Shown: positions 54,393 through 63,704, counted from the stretch's first letter. The stretch: 64,000 nucleotides of DNA from Sodalis sp. dw_96 (GCF_018449575.1 NZ_JAAVUT010000009.1:62001-126000), one strand, 5' to 3'. The notes: generated from the sequence alone by a model not told the origin. Program-made: numbers and translations.

Positions 54393-55505
54393 TTACTTGC
54401 CGCTCTTCACCTTGGTCCAGGCACGGGTAATCACGCGATCGATTGCCGGTGACTGTACCTTCAGGGTAAAAAGTTTAGCGCGCACATCCGGCGGCGGGTA
54501 AATGCCGGGATTGTTCCGTACCGACTCGTCCACCAAAGGCGTGGCCGCCAGATTACCGTTGGCATAAAAAATCTGGTTGCTGACCTGCGCGATGACCTTG
54601 GGATCCATCAGGTAATTGAGAAACTGATACGCCTCATCAACATTTTTCGCATCGGCGGGAATGGCGAGTACATCAAAAAAAGCCAGGGCGCCTTCTTTAG
54701 GAATACTGTATCCGATATTCACCCCGTTTTTGGCTTCCTTGGCGCGGTTCGCCGCCTGCATCACATCCCCCGCCCAGCCGATGGCCACACAGATATCTCC
54801 GTTCGCCAAATCATTGATATATTGCGATGAATGAAAATAACGGACGCTCGGCCGCAGCTTCAATAACAAATCGGTTGCCGGACCGGTGTAATCGGCGGCG
54901 TTACCGCTGTTGGGATCCTTGCCCAGATAGTTGAGCACGGTGGCGAAGATTTCCGATGGGGCATCCAGGAATGAAACGCCGCAACTTTTCAGTTTGGCCA
55001 GGTTTTCCGGCTTCAGCACCAAATCCCAGCTATTAAGCGGCGCGTCCTTGCCCAGGATGGCTTTTACTTTGTCGACGTTGTAAGCAATACCGGTGGTGGC
55101 CCACATGTAAGGAATGGCGTATTTATTCCCTGGATCGTTCCGGCTGATTAATTTCAGCAAATCCGGATCCAGGTTTTTATAATTTGGTAATTTACTTTTA
55201 TCCAGCGGCTGGAATACACCGGCGGTTAATTGTCGCTCAAGGAAGCTGGCGGAAGGAACGACAATATCGAAGCCAGTACTGCCGGCCATCAATTTACCTT
55301 CCAGCACCTCATTGGAATCGAATACATCATAGACAACTTTAATGCCGGTCTGCTTTTCAAAATCCGGTACGGTATTCGGCGCGATATAATCGGACCAGTT
55401 ATACACATGCAATGTTTTTTGTTCCGCCGCCATCGCGGTGGCGGACGCCGCGATCAACAGGCCGACAGCAATACCCGACAGCCATTTCTTACGTTGGGTG
55501 AACAT
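54393..55505 (-). CDS. potF: putrescine-binding periplasmic protein PotF
   Basis: The 370-residue binding protein has a signal peptide of about 26 residues (KKWLSGIAVGLLIAASATAMA) and conserved putrescine-site blocks: HVYNWSDYIAPNT, VFDSNEVLEGKLMAGSTGFD, FHSSQYINDLANGDIC and GWAGDVMQAANRAKEA. The last has methionine where E. coli has tryptophan (GDVWQA). The ATG at 55505 follows GGGAGGAAG and gives the E. coli length. First gene of potFGHI. Confidence 0.97.
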   Translation of the reverse strand: MFTQRKKWLSGIAVGLLIAASATAMAAEQKTLHVYNWSDYIAPNTVPDFEKQTGIKVVYDVFDSNEVLEGKLMAGSTGFDIVVPSASFLERQLTAGVFQPLDKSKLPNYKNLDPDLLKLISRNDPGNKYAIPYMWATTGIAYNVDKVKAILGKDAPLNSWDLVLKPENLAKLKSCGVSFLDAPSEIFATVLNYLGKDPNSGNAADYTGPATDLLLKLRPSVRYFHSSQYINDLANGDICVAIGWAGDVMQAANRAKEAKNGVNIGYSIPKEGALAFFDVLAIPADAKNVDEAYQFLNYLMDPKVIAQVSNQIFYANGNLAATPLVDESVRNNPGIYPPPDVRAKLFTLKVQSPAIDRVITRAWTKVKSGK

Positions 55506-55876
55506 CCGTTGCTTCCTCCCGATCCCAGTAAAGAGAAAATGTGTATGCGCCTCTCTTGAGACACAATGCGTCATTAAAGTGCAGCGGCTGATGGAACTAC
55601 CGTGAATATTTTTTATTCATCGGATACGCAGGGATAACGTCGGATAATACCCTGAATCCAGACCAGTATCGCAAGCATAACCGCAGCGATAACGGTATGC
55701 CAGCGCTCTGCAAAAAAAATGGTTTTAATCGATTAATTATTCACTTTTTGTCTATCAAATAGGGTATTTATGGCGTAACCGGAGAGGTAAATAGGGCCGA
55801 TCGCCGAAAAATGCAGCATAAACATGGGAAAACAATGGGATGAAAATGTGACGCAGCCACAGAGCGGGACCGCGTT
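55506..55876. promoter_or_regulatory. potF upstream region with a 17-bp palindrome
   Basis: This 371-bp gap separates ybjN and potF. TGAATATTTTTTATTCA at 55603-55619 is a perfect palindrome (TGAATA, five T, TATTCA) about 100 bp upstream of potF. It resembles an ArgR box in its half-sites but its spacing is longer than the ARG-box standard. It may be an operator of an unidentified regulator or simply an A+T-rich hairpin. No gene is seen. Confidence 0.4.
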
Positions 55877-56356
55877 TCAATGGATAACCGGCGCCGTATG
55901 CTTATCATCGACGGGGGATTCTTCCTCTTCGATAAATAACAAATCATTGGCCCGTGCTTCAAGAATGAGCATGGAGACCTGTTCTTCCGCCTGCTGCATA
56001 AAATGGCGGAATTGGCCGAAGGTGATGCCCACCTCGATGCTTAAGGACTGACAGGCCACTAATTTCGGCAGGTTATCGTCCTGGATATCGATAAAGGCTT
56101 TAACGGTCAAGGAACTGGCGTTGATCTGGCTCAAATCCCCTACCAGGGCAATCAGCGCCGTGGGGCGGACTTCCGCCAGCGCGGAAAAAAGGATGACATT
56201 TTCAATCAGATCAACTTTAGCATCGAATATGCCGTCAAAATTTTGCATATGCGGCAGATGCAACGCCTGACAGGAGTCACACTCGAAAAATGAGAGACTC
56301 ATTTTTTCCATCCAGCGTCTAAGGATATCAAGATCCGGAATAACAAGTGAATCCAT
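55877..56356 (-). CDS. ybjN: YbjN family protein
   Basis: The 159-residue protein is a YbjN homologue (sensory-transduction-like fold, no enzyme activity known), linked in E. coli and Erwinia to motility, stress and exopolysaccharide phenotypes. Conserved segments are SFFECDSCQALHLPHMQNFDG, FDAKVDLIENVILFSALAEV and DDNLPKLVACQSLS, all collinear with E. coli YbjN (158). It lies between rimK and potF as in K-12. The 268-bp gap upstream is A+T-rich without a gene. Confidence 0.92.
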   Translation of the reverse strand: MDSLVIPDLDILRRWMEKMSLSFFECDSCQALHLPHMQNFDGIFDAKVDLIENVILFSALAEVRPTALIALVGDLSQINASSLTVKAFIDIQDDNLPKLVACQSLSIEVGITFGQFRHFMQQAEEQVSMLILEARANDLLFIEEEESPVDDKHTAPVIH

Positions 56357-56624
56357 AACGCCAACCCCTAAGTAATAAATCCGAAACGGGGCATAGCTTA
56401 CGGAATATTAATCAAAGGCGCTACGGTCAAACACAGCAATTTACATCAAATATCGCTCTCGGCGGCGAAAGCGAAAGCACGGCGGCAGGATAAGCGACCG
56501 ATAATGCAATAACATCACATTGATTTTGAATGATTAGCAAGCATAATTAGACCTTAAAATCCCGCTGTCGGCCTGCAAACAGGGCATAATCCGAAAATGC
56601 CGACTTTAGGTGCCGTTGCTTCAT

Positions 56625-57527
56625 TTAGCAAGACGGTGCTGATAACAGCGTAGGTTGTCCATGCTGTTCGATATGGCGAATCATCATAGCGGCGATATCA
56701 ATACCGGTGGCCTTTTCCACCCCTTCCAGACCCGGCGACGCATTGACCTCCATCACCAGCGGACCGCGCTTGGCGCGCAGGATATCCACCCCGGCAATCG
56801 CCAGTCCCAAGGTAGCCGCCGCCTTGATCGCGATAGCCCGTTCAGCGGGGGTAATAGTGACGTTGCGGGCCGAACCGCCGCGATGCAGATTGGAGCGAAA
56901 GTCTCCCGGCTGCGCCTGACGCTCGATGGCCGCCACAACCTGATTGCCGATGACCAGGCAACGGATATCGCTGCCCTGCGCCTCATGCACATATTCCTGT
57001 ACCAGGAACTGGGCTTTCAGACCACGAAACGCGTCGATAACGCTTTTGGCGGCCTGAGCGGTTTCCGCCAGGACCACGCCTATCCCCTGGGTGCCTTCCA
57101 CCAATTTCACCACCAGAGGCGCGCCGCCGACCATGGCAATCAGATCGCCGGTATCGTCGGGTGAATCGGCAAAACCGGTTACCGGTAAATCTATTCCTTC
57201 TCTTGCCAGTAATTGCAATGAGTGCAGCTTATCCCTGGCCCGGGTGATGGCGGCGGAAGTATTAAGGGGATAGCTGCCCAGCATTTCAAACTGACGCAAT
57301 ACCGCCGTGCCATAAAAGGTAATGGCGGTACCGATGCGGGGGATAACCGCATCATAGGGTGCCAGGCGCTTGCCGCGGTAGTGAATGGATGGCGCGGCAC
57401 AATTGATATTGATGTAGCAGGAGAGCGGATCGATGATATCCACGCTATGACCGTTAGCCTCGGCGGTTTCCCGTAACCGCTTGCATGAAAAAAGAGAACC
57501 GTCCCGGGATAAAATGGCTATTTTCAC
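56625..57527 (-). CDS. rimK: ribosomal protein S6--L-glutamate ligase RimK
   Basis: The 300-residue ATP-grasp ligase adds glutamates to the C-terminus of ribosomal protein S6. Motifs: [13 protein letters not shown]-like core, [16 protein letters not shown], and the metal-binding [10 protein letters not shown]. The GTG at 57525-57527 gives [10 protein letters not shown] and exactly the E. coli length; an upstream in-frame start would add 22 non-conserved residues. The nfsA and ybjC genes that precede rimK in K-12 are absent, so rimK is directly divergent from grxA. Confidence 0.96.
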   Translation of the reverse strand: MKIAILSRDGSLFSCKRLRETAEANGHSVDIIDPLSCYININCAAPSIHYRGKRLAPYDAVIPRIGTAITFYGTAVLRQFEMLGSYPLNTSAAITRARDKLHSLQLLAREGIDLPVTGFADSPDDTGDLIAMVGGAPLVVKLVEGTQGIGVVLAETAQAAKSVIDAFRGLKAQFLVQEYVHEAQGSDIRCLVIGNQVVAAIERQAQPGDFRSNLHRGGSARNVTITPAERAIAIKAAATLGLAIAGVDILRAKRGPLVMEVNASPGLEGVEKATGIDIAAMMIRHIEQHGQPTLLSAPSC

Positions 57528-57773
57528 ACAGTACCCTGCTTTGTGGTCATAATCCGGTTGATAATAATCCGCGGGCCGGTTTCGGTCGAGCAATGTTTTG
57601 CCTACCGGCTGAAAACAGCGTCGCGGCGTTTTCGATAGGTTAGGGGCATTAAACTGAAAGGAAATTACTGCTTTTTTTTGACGCAGGTCACAGGCATAGT
57701 AAACGGCAACAAGAAGCGTAATTAACTTTCATTGATTCGTTTCGATTGTCAATTTATACGTTAAGGAGTGAAT

Positions 57774-58043
57774 ATGTTTGCTGTCATTTTCGGACGTCCG
57801 GGCTGCCCTTATTGTGTGCGCGCTAAAGAGTTGGCTGAAAAACTGACTGTTGAACGGGATGACTTCTCTTACCGTTACGTCGATATCCATGCCGAAGGGA
57901 TTTCCAAAGCCGATCTGTCCAAGACCGTAGGTAAAACCGTAGAAACCGTGCCGCAAATTTTTCTCGACCAGGTTCATATCGGCGGCTGTACGGATTTTGA
58001 AGCCTACGCCAAGGAAAACCTCAGTTTATACCAGCAGCAATAA
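57774..58043 (+). CDS. grxA: glutaredoxin 1
   Basis: The 89-residue glutathione-dependent disulfide reductase has the redox motif C11-P-Y-C14 and the glutathione-site TVPQIFLDQ and GGCTDF segments; in E. coli it reduces ribonucleotide reductase and OxyR. GGCTDF has Cys where E. coli has Tyr (GGYTDF), giving an extra cysteine. TAAGGAGTG precedes the ATG. A TTGATT-N17-TATACG promoter-like pair lies immediately upstream (57733-57762). Confidence 0.96.
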   Translation: MFAVIFGRPGCPYCVRAKELAEKLTVERDDFSYRYVDIHAEGISKADLSKTVGKTVETVPQIFLDQVHIGGCTDFEAYAKENLSLYQQQ

Positions 58044-58217
58044 ACGACATTATACCGCGGGCCGGTTTTTACCGGTGCGCGCTGATAGACAACGCGCCCG
58101 GCCGGGAAAGGATGCCCAATCGTAGCGTTATGGGCCGGTTTACCCTTCTAACATCCTGTCTCGCCTCAAGTGACTCCGAGGACGTTTGTCTTCAGTCTGA
58201 AGACCGGTTTACACCGC

Positions 58218-58601
58218 TCACAGCAGAGGACGACGTTTAACGATCTCGCCGGCAAAAAAGCACACCAGCGCGCCGCAGGCACACCAGAACAGCGCGCTTA
58301 ATAAATAGGTCACCTGATACCACAGGGAATAATGCAGCGTATTGCTCACATTAAACAGTAACAGGCACAGGGGTGACACCAGCAAGGCACCCAGCAACGG
58401 ACAGGTGATTTTACTGCCGCGGGACAACAGGCCGCCGATGGCCCCCGGCAACAAATACAGCAGGAACCCCAGCGCCGCCCCGTGGTGTTTTTCGTTCAAT
58501 ACAATGAACCCGCTCTCTTGACTGGCAAAGACCACAAGGAACAGTACAGCACTGCTTATGGTTCCTACCCTTAGCCGTTTCATCGCCATTTTTCGCCCCA
58601 T
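58218..58601 (-). CDS. ybjM: inner membrane protein YbjM
   Basis: The 127-residue protein has four hydrophobic helices and aligns with E. coli YbjM (125) best in GALGFLLYLLPGAIGGLLS-like and LLSALFWCACGALVCFF segments. Function is unknown. It is convergent with grxA as in K-12. Several in-frame ATGs exist; the one at 58601 has GGAAAA upstream, so the start is uncertain by up to seven residues. Confidence 0.75.
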   Translation of the reverse strand: MGRKMAMKRLRVGTISSAVLFLVVFASQESGFIVLNEKHHGAALGFLLYLLPGAIGGLLSRGSKITCPLLGALLVSPLCLLLFNVSNTLHYSLWYQVTYLLSALFWCACGALVCFFAGEIVKRRPLL

Positions 58602-59411
58602 CGTTTTTCCAGCTACACAGCCCCAGTGGGAAAGTCCATGATTACCTGATGTTCAACGAAAAAAGAGAAATCATGATCTTCGGCATAGCCTAAACAATCA
58701 CAATCAGATAAAAGATCGGTTTTTCCCTGCGTTATGCGGCAGGGGAGATCTTTATGAAGTGCGCCATATCGTTTATGAGTCCGAAGGCAATAACCTACTC
58801 TTAATAACTCATATGGATATTTGAATTCGTCTCGTATTTTATAAAAATGAATATACCGGATAAATTCATTAATATCAAATAGTTGCTGGTAACAATATGG
58901 TTACCGATCGTGAATATTAACGTATCGGGTATGTTAAGGAGCAATGACATTTTGTTATTAAATATGGAAGATAATTCTTCCCGATAAGATAAAAAAATCC
59001 GGTTATTTACTACAAACGTGTCATTCCACTGATATTTTTCAACAGAAAAAATCCCTATGCCGCCTTCTTCTTTTCATGGGAACAATGCCGGACAAAAAGG
59101 CGAATTATGCATTACGGTCTCCCGGTTCATGTCAAAGGGATAAAAGATTCAGTTTTTTCTTACTGGCGGCGGCCACGGCATACATTAGAAATTATCAACA
59201 TTCATCCCGCCTTGCCAGAGACCGCAACCGATGACAAGGGAAAGCGCCCGCGCTTTATGGCTAATCCTTGAGCCCCGTTCCGCGTCTGCCGGGAACATCT
59301 GCCTATAGCGGTATTTCTGCTTCACCCAGCAGAAAATCCTTTATGACGGCTAATTCAGCCAATGATTAAGAAGGGCATACTTCATGGATAAAAAAAAAAT
59401 TCCGTGATCAA
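58602..59411. other. A+T-rich intergenic region ybjM-rybB
   Basis: No gene of normal size is supported in this 810-bp stretch, where K-12 has ybjL/ybjK. It contains a nested hairpin at 58711-58753 (AAAGATC/GATCTTT outside CCCTGC/GCAGGG), which is followed by an ATG with AGGGGAG before it and a 16-codon frame (58754-58804). It also has a perfect palindrome GGTAAC-AATATG-GTTACC at 58888-58905. Roles are unknown. Confidence 0.5.
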
Positions 59412-59439
59412 GAACTTTCTTTACCTCATAGAGTCTGAA
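59412..59439 (+). promoter_or_regulatory. sigma-E promoter of rybB
   Basis: GAACTT (59412-59417) and TCTGAA (59434-59439) with a 16-bp spacer match the extracytoplasmic-stress sigma factor RpoE consensus (GGAACTT, TCTGA). The RybB 5' end follows five bases later. The same promoter type drives rybB in E. coli. Confidence 0.85.
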
Positions 59440-59444
59440 TTAGT

Positions 59445-59524
59445 GCCACTGCTTTTCTTTGATGTCCCCAAATTGAGGAGCCCGATTGTCCCGCCTTCTT
59501 AGGTTCAAGACTTTCGGGTTTTTT
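59445..59524 (+). ncRNA. rybB: RybB small regulatory RNA
   Basis: The 80-nt segment begins GCCACTGCTTTTCTTT, identical to the E. coli RybB seed; identity continues through GATGTCCCC, followed by a partly changed middle. It ends in a hairpin CCCGA..GTC / GAC..TCGGG and six T, the Hfq-binding terminator. RybB is an Hfq-dependent sRNA that represses outer-membrane protein mRNAs when RpoE is active. The K-12 locus, between ybjK and ybjL near ybjM, is the same. The stem has a TT-TT internal mismatch, which makes the terminator weaker than in E. coli. Confidence 0.93.
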
Positions 59525-60271
59525 ATTGCCCGCAAAACCCCTAAACACCGTCCCCTCTCCGCAGATTAGCGCAACGCTTTCATGTAAGCCCCTACATGGC
59601 GCCTTGCTCATTGTGACTCTGTCCGATAGGGTAGTTACCGCGTCCAATTTGTTTCCCTGTAAAAGCGTGGACATCACTGCATTAATAGCATCGCATCAGA
59701 GCGGATGATCCTCTTTTTATATAAACAACATCATATGATAACGCAGGTAAATTAATATTTATGTCAATTACTAGCTTATAATAAGATTATGCATCAAATG
59801 GGTTTCGACTAAACACGGCTATGTACATTATTTTCTTATTAATATCTACAGGGGATAGTTAACCACTAAAATGACATGCAGTTAACATTAGTTCAATTAC
59901 TCCATCATTAACCTTATGAAATTGTTGAATATAATAAGACTATAAAGCACATTATATTTATATTGAAGAAATTTAATTCTCACCGAAGAATAACTTTCTC
60001 TTATCGATTAATGTAAATGCTACTGGTAAATATTAAACAGAAAGTTTCACTATCGTTATTAAATAATCGACCGAGCTCAAAAAAAGCCACTTTTTTGCAT
60101 GAATATCTGGCATAAAGCCTATATTATACAGACTGTTTTTCAACGTCTATTCGGTTTTGATTATTGACATACCGTACCTTTACCCTTTTGCCATAATATG
60201 AAGTGGGTTATTTAAGCAGCGGTTCAACTGCGCTATTTGGCTCATGTACCTGGTCTTACTTCGGAGAATTA
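59525..60271. other. intergenic region rybB-sdaC, no gene supported
   Basis: The first 180 bp are near 50% G+C and the remainder is strongly A+T-rich. An antisense open frame (59426-59677) exists but runs through rybB and its promoter, so it is not accepted as a gene. The promoter of the following permease should lie in 60100-60260; I could not identify it with confidence. Confidence 0.5.
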
Positions 60272-61561
60272 ATGGATACGACGCAAGCGACTTCTGTCTC
60301 GGTGGTCCGTCACAGAACGGTCATGCAGTGGCGCAAATCGGATTCGGTCTGGATGCTGGGCCTCTACGGCACAGCCATTGGTGCCGGAGTACTGTTTCTG
60401 CCGATCAACGCGGGCATTGGCGGTTTATTACCATTACTGATTATGTCCATACTCGCCTTTCCCATGACATTTTATGCCCATCGGGGTCTGTGCCGCCTCG
60501 TCTTATCAGGCAAACCGGAGTGCAATGATATCACCGATGTGGTGGAGCAGCATTTTGGTTCCCGGGCGGGAAATCTTATTACACTGCTCTATTTTTTTGC
60601 CATCTATCCCATTTTGCTGGTTTATGGCGTGGCGATCACCAATACCGTCGAAAATGTCATCACACACCAGTTCCATCTTTCCGCTCCGCCACGCGCATTA
60701 TTGGCACTCATTCTGATCGCCGGTTTGATGAGCATTGTTCGCTTGGGAAAATACATTATCGTCAAGGTAATGAGCGTACTGGTATTTCCCTTCGTGGCGA
60801 TATTGCTGTTTCTGGCGATCTCCCTGATTCCTCACTGGAACGCCGATATATTCCGCCAGCCGCTGTTAATCGTCGACGCGGGCCGGGGTGGATTAATCAA
60901 TACCCTATGGCTTGCCATACCCGTGCTGGTTTTTTCTTTTAATCATTCGCCTATTATATCGGCGTTTGCCATGGCAAAACGTGACGAATATGGTGACCAG
61001 GCCGAGCAGAAATGTTCAAAGATATTATTCTTTAGCAATATTCTTATGGTGCTGACAGTAATCTTTTTTGTCTTTAGCTGTGTATTGAGCTTATCACCGG
61101 CACATCTAGCTGATGCCAAAGCGCAAAATATTTCAATACTGACTTTCCTGGCCAATCATTTTAATAATCCATTTATCGGAATGCTGGCGCCGCTGGTGGC
61201 CTTCGTGGCGATAACCAAATCTTTCCTCGGCCATTATCTGGGCGCCAGCGAGGGGTTTTCCGGCTTGCTCACCAAAACGATACATAAGTGCGGCAAAACA
61301 GTTCACCCGGCCATGGTGAATAAACTGACCGGTGGTTTCATGCTTATCACCGCCTGGCTAACGGCAACCAAGAACCCCAGTATCCTTGGAATAATCGAAA
61401 CCCTAGGGGGTCCCATCATCGCCGTGCTATTGTTCCTGCTGCCGATGTATGCCATTCAAAAAGTGCCGGCGATGGCCCGCTACCGCGGCGCGGTTAGCAA
61501 CTATTTTGTCTGGGGAGTGGGATTCATTGCCTTGGCGGCGATTATTTATAAGTTGATGTAA
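60272..61561 (+). CDS. SdaC-like serine/H+ symporter (HAAAP family)
   Basis: The 429-residue protein has about eleven helices and is collinear with E. coli SdaC over its full length: WMLGLYGTAIGAGVLFLPIN, LLYFFAIYPILLVY, FSFNHSPIISAFA, EQKCSKILFFSNI and ITKSFLGHYLGA are shared almost word for word. SdaC imports L-serine with protons. The ATG at 60272 with GGAG upstream gives MDTTQATS, like SdaC, and the same length. It stands alone: no serine deaminase gene (sdaB) follows, unlike the E. coli sdaCB operon, and this locus lacks such a gene in K-12. A serine or threonine transporter is likely; exact substrate is inferred. Confidence 0.88.
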   Translation: MDTTQATSVSVVRHRTVMQWRKSDSVWMLGLYGTAIGAGVLFLPINAGIGGLLPLLIMSILAFPMTFYAHRGLCRLVLSGKPECNDITDVVEQHFGSRAGNLITLLYFFAIYPILLVYGVAITNTVENVITHQFHLSAPPRALLALILIAGLMSIVRLGKYIIVKVMSVLVFPFVAILLFLAISLIPHWNADIFRQPLLIVDAGRGGLINTLWLAIPVLVFSFNHSPIISAFAMAKRDEYGDQAEQKCSKILFFSNILMVLTVIFFVFSCVLSLSPAHLADAKAQNISILTFLANHFNNPFIGMLAPLVAFVAITKSFLGHYLGASEGFSGLLTKTIHKCGKTVHPAMVNKLTGGFMLITAWLTATKNPSILGIIETLGGPIIAVLLFLLPMYAIQKVPAMARYRGAVSNYFVWGVGFIALAAIIYKLM

Positions 61562-61580
61562 AATGCCGGTCAGCAGCCTG

Positions 61581-61605
61581 AAACCTCCCCGGGGGGAGGT
61601 TTTTT
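61581..61605 (+). terminator. terminator between the permease and dacC
   Basis: AAACCTCCCC and GGGGAGGTTT form a perfect 10-bp stem with a 2-base loop, followed by TTTT, 20 bp after the permease stop. The genes are convergent; only a short T-run occurs on the minus side, so it mainly serves the permease. Confidence 0.9.
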
Positions 61606-61610
61606 ATTGA

Positions 61611-62813
61611 TCAGTTCATTGCAAACCCGAACCAGCTATGCAGTTTTTGCAGGAACCAATCCCAGATATTACGGAAAAACCCGCCTCGTTGTACCTCGTC
61701 CAACACCACCAGCGGACGTTGCTCAATAACTTTGCCGTCCAATTGGAAATCTATGGTGCCCACCACCTGATGTCGCGCTAATGGCGCTTCCAGATAAGGC
61801 GAGTTGAGGGTGAAGGATGCCTTCAACCCTTTCATCTGTCCTTTAGGCAAGGTCACGGAAGCATCTTTGGCAACGCCGAGATCCACTTCGCTGCGATCGC
61901 CGAACCATACCCGCTGACGGGTAAAGGCGTGGGCCGCGGTAATCGGCGTCGCCGTCTCATAAAAGCGGAATCCCCAGGTCAGCAGCTTTTCACTTTCGCG
62001 AAAGCGCACGCTGTCGGTGGGGGCGCCCAGAACCACGGAAATCAAACGCATACCGCTGTCGGAGGCCGAGGCCACCAGGCTGTGGCCGGCACCATTGGTA
62101 TAGCCGGTCTTGATACCGTCCACATTCAGATTGCCATCCCAAAGCAGGCGATTCCGGTTCAACTGTTTGATTTTATTATAGGTAAATTCTTTTTGTTTGT
62201 GCAGGGCATACTCATCCGGAACGTCCTGAATCAGCGCCTGGCTCAGCAAGGCCATATCCCGCGCGGTGCTGTATTGTCCTTCGGCATCCAAGCCGTGCAC
62301 GGTCATAAAGTGAGTGTTTTTCAGACCAAGGGCATCGGCATATTTATTCATCAGGCTGACGAACGCATCCTGACTGCCGGCGACATAGTCCGCCAATGCA
62401 ATACTGGCGTCATTACCGGATTGAATAACCACACCGTTGTTCAAATCAGCCACCGAGACCTGCTCGCCGGGCTTGAGAAACATCAAAGAGGAGCCGCGCA
62501 ATTCCGGATTGCCGGTGGCCCAGGCATCTTTACCGATAGTGACTTTATCCTGCTCGGTAATTTTCCCGGCCTTGATGGCCTGACCGATGACATAACTCGC
62601 CATGATCTTGGTCAGGCTGGCGGGATCCAAACGCTGATCGGCGTTGGATTCAGCCAAAACGGTGCCGCTTTGGTAATCCATCAGGATATAGGCCTTGGCA
62701 TTGATCTGCGGCACACCGGGCGCCGTTTCGGCCTGAGCGGCTGTGACGGTGAACACCAACAAGGCACCGAAGGTTAGAGCATGACTTTTTTTTGGGAGAG
62801 CGAAATTCTTCAT
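61611..62813 (-). CDS. dacC: D-alanyl-D-alanine carboxypeptidase DacC (PBP6)
   Basis: The 400-residue low-molecular-weight penicillin-binding protein trims pentapeptides in peptidoglycan. A signal peptide of about 28 residues ends AQA; the active-site motifs are S66-L-T-K69, S132-G-N134 and K235-T-G237. The C-terminal amphipathic helix [18 protein letters not shown] anchors it to the inner membrane. The ATG at 62813 gives the exact E. coli DacC length; the longer frame would start with TTG. Similarity to DacC exceeds that to DacA in the C-terminal part. Confidence 0.95.
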   Translation of the reverse strand: MKNFALPKKSHALTFGALLVFTVTAAQAETAPGVPQINAKAYILMDYQSGTVLAESNADQRLDPASLTKIMASYVIGQAIKAGKITEQDKVTIGKDAWATGNPELRGSSLMFLKPGEQVSVADLNNGVVIQSGNDASIALADYVAGSQDAFVSLMNKYADALGLKNTHFMTVHGLDAEGQYSTARDMALLSQALIQDVPDEYALHKQKEFTYNKIKQLNRNRLLWDGNLNVDGIKTGYTNGAGHSLVASASDSGMRLISVVLGAPTDSVRFRESEKLLTWGFRFYETATPITAAHAFTRQRVWFGDRSEVDLGVAKDASVTLPKGQMKGLKASFTLNSPYLEAPLARHQVVGTIDFQLDGKVIEQRPLVVLDEVQRGGFFRNIWDWFLQKLHSWFGFAMN

Positions 62814-63044
62814 GACGTGGCCAGAGTATCCATTCAATATAAAATGGTTACCGCGTTACTCACGGTAGCGGATTGAGCGTAGCAACCTGATAAAACAGCT
62901 TTCAGGGAGTATGAATCATGTTCCAGCTGATTGAGTTTATTCAATACCCTTTAACTTTGCCGCATCAAGAACAAATTTCCAGCATTTTGTGTCCTGATGT
63001 GACTTGGGCCGGCATCGCCTCAGCGCCAAGGCCGGTTTGTTGTA

Positions 63045-63704
63045 TCAACGCCTTCCGCGCCGATCGGCTCGCCGCGCCAGATAGTCGCCCACAACTTGCA
63101 CGACCTGCACCAGGATGATCAGCGCAATCACGGTGATAATCATCACGTTGGTCTCATAACGGTAATAACCGAAGCGTATTGCTAAATCCCCCACGCCTCC
63201 TCCGCCGACAATGCCCGCCATGGCGGAGTAGCCTATCAGACTGACCAGGGTTACCGTCAACCCCCTTAACAAACCGGCCAGGGCTTCAGGCAACAACACC
63301 GTGGTAATGATGCGCAGCGGACTGGCGCCAAACGCCTCGGCGGCTTCGACAATGCCCGGATCCACCTCACGCAATGCCCCGTCCACCAGTCGCGCATAAA
63401 AAGCGATTGCCGCCACCGAAAGCGGCACGGATGCGGCAATGGGGCCAATGGTATTCCCCAGCAAAAACTGCGTCAACGGTAATAACAAAACCAACAGGAT
63501 AACGAACGGGATGGAACGGATGATATTAACCGCCACGGTACCGGTCAGGTAGAGCCAGCGGTTTTGCCAGAACACATGGCGGTCAGTGACATACATCAGA
63601 AACCCCAACGGCAGTCCGCCAATAATGGAAAACAGCGTGGCAATTCCCACCATCAGAAATGTCTCACCGAAGGCGGTGGTAAGATCAAGCCATAAATCAG
63701 CCAT
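63045..63704 (-). CDS. metI: methionine-type ABC transporter permease MetI
   Basis: The 219-residue permease has five helices and the EAA loop EAAEAFGASPLRIITTVLLPEA typical of the MetI family of D/L-methionine importers. The ATG at 63704 overlaps the metN stop by 8 bp. A metQ-type binding-protein gene does not follow it: the next gene is dacC, and 62814-63044 holds no reading frame of that kind. The binding protein should be upstream of metN (sfbABC-like order) or elsewhere. The locus is not the E. coli metNIQ locus, so this may be a paralogue. Confidence 0.9.
   Translation of the reverse strand: MADLWLDLTTAFGETFLMVGIATLFSIIGGLPLGFLMYVTDRHVFWQNRWLYLTGTVAVNIIRSIPFVILLVLLLPLTQFLLGNTIGPIAASVPLSVAAIAFYARLVDGALREVDPGIVEAAEAFGASPLRIITTVLLPEALAGLLRGLTVTLVSLIGYSAMAGIVGGGGVGDLAIRFGYYRYETNVMIITVIALIILVQVVQVVGDYLARRADRRGRR

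Noticed and set aside
57600-57760. possible OxyR site before grxA
   Set aside because: ATAG-like fragments near 57633 and 57697 do not build the four-element OxyR pattern with correct spacing.
58602-59411. possible remnant of ybjL or ybjK
   Set aside because: No frame with recognisable similarity to these families could be found on either strand.
59426-59677. 83-codon minus-strand frame after sdaC/rybB
   Set aside because: Its 3' third is the exact antisense of RybB and the sigma-E promoter, and no ribosome site or family match is visible. Kept only as a composition note.
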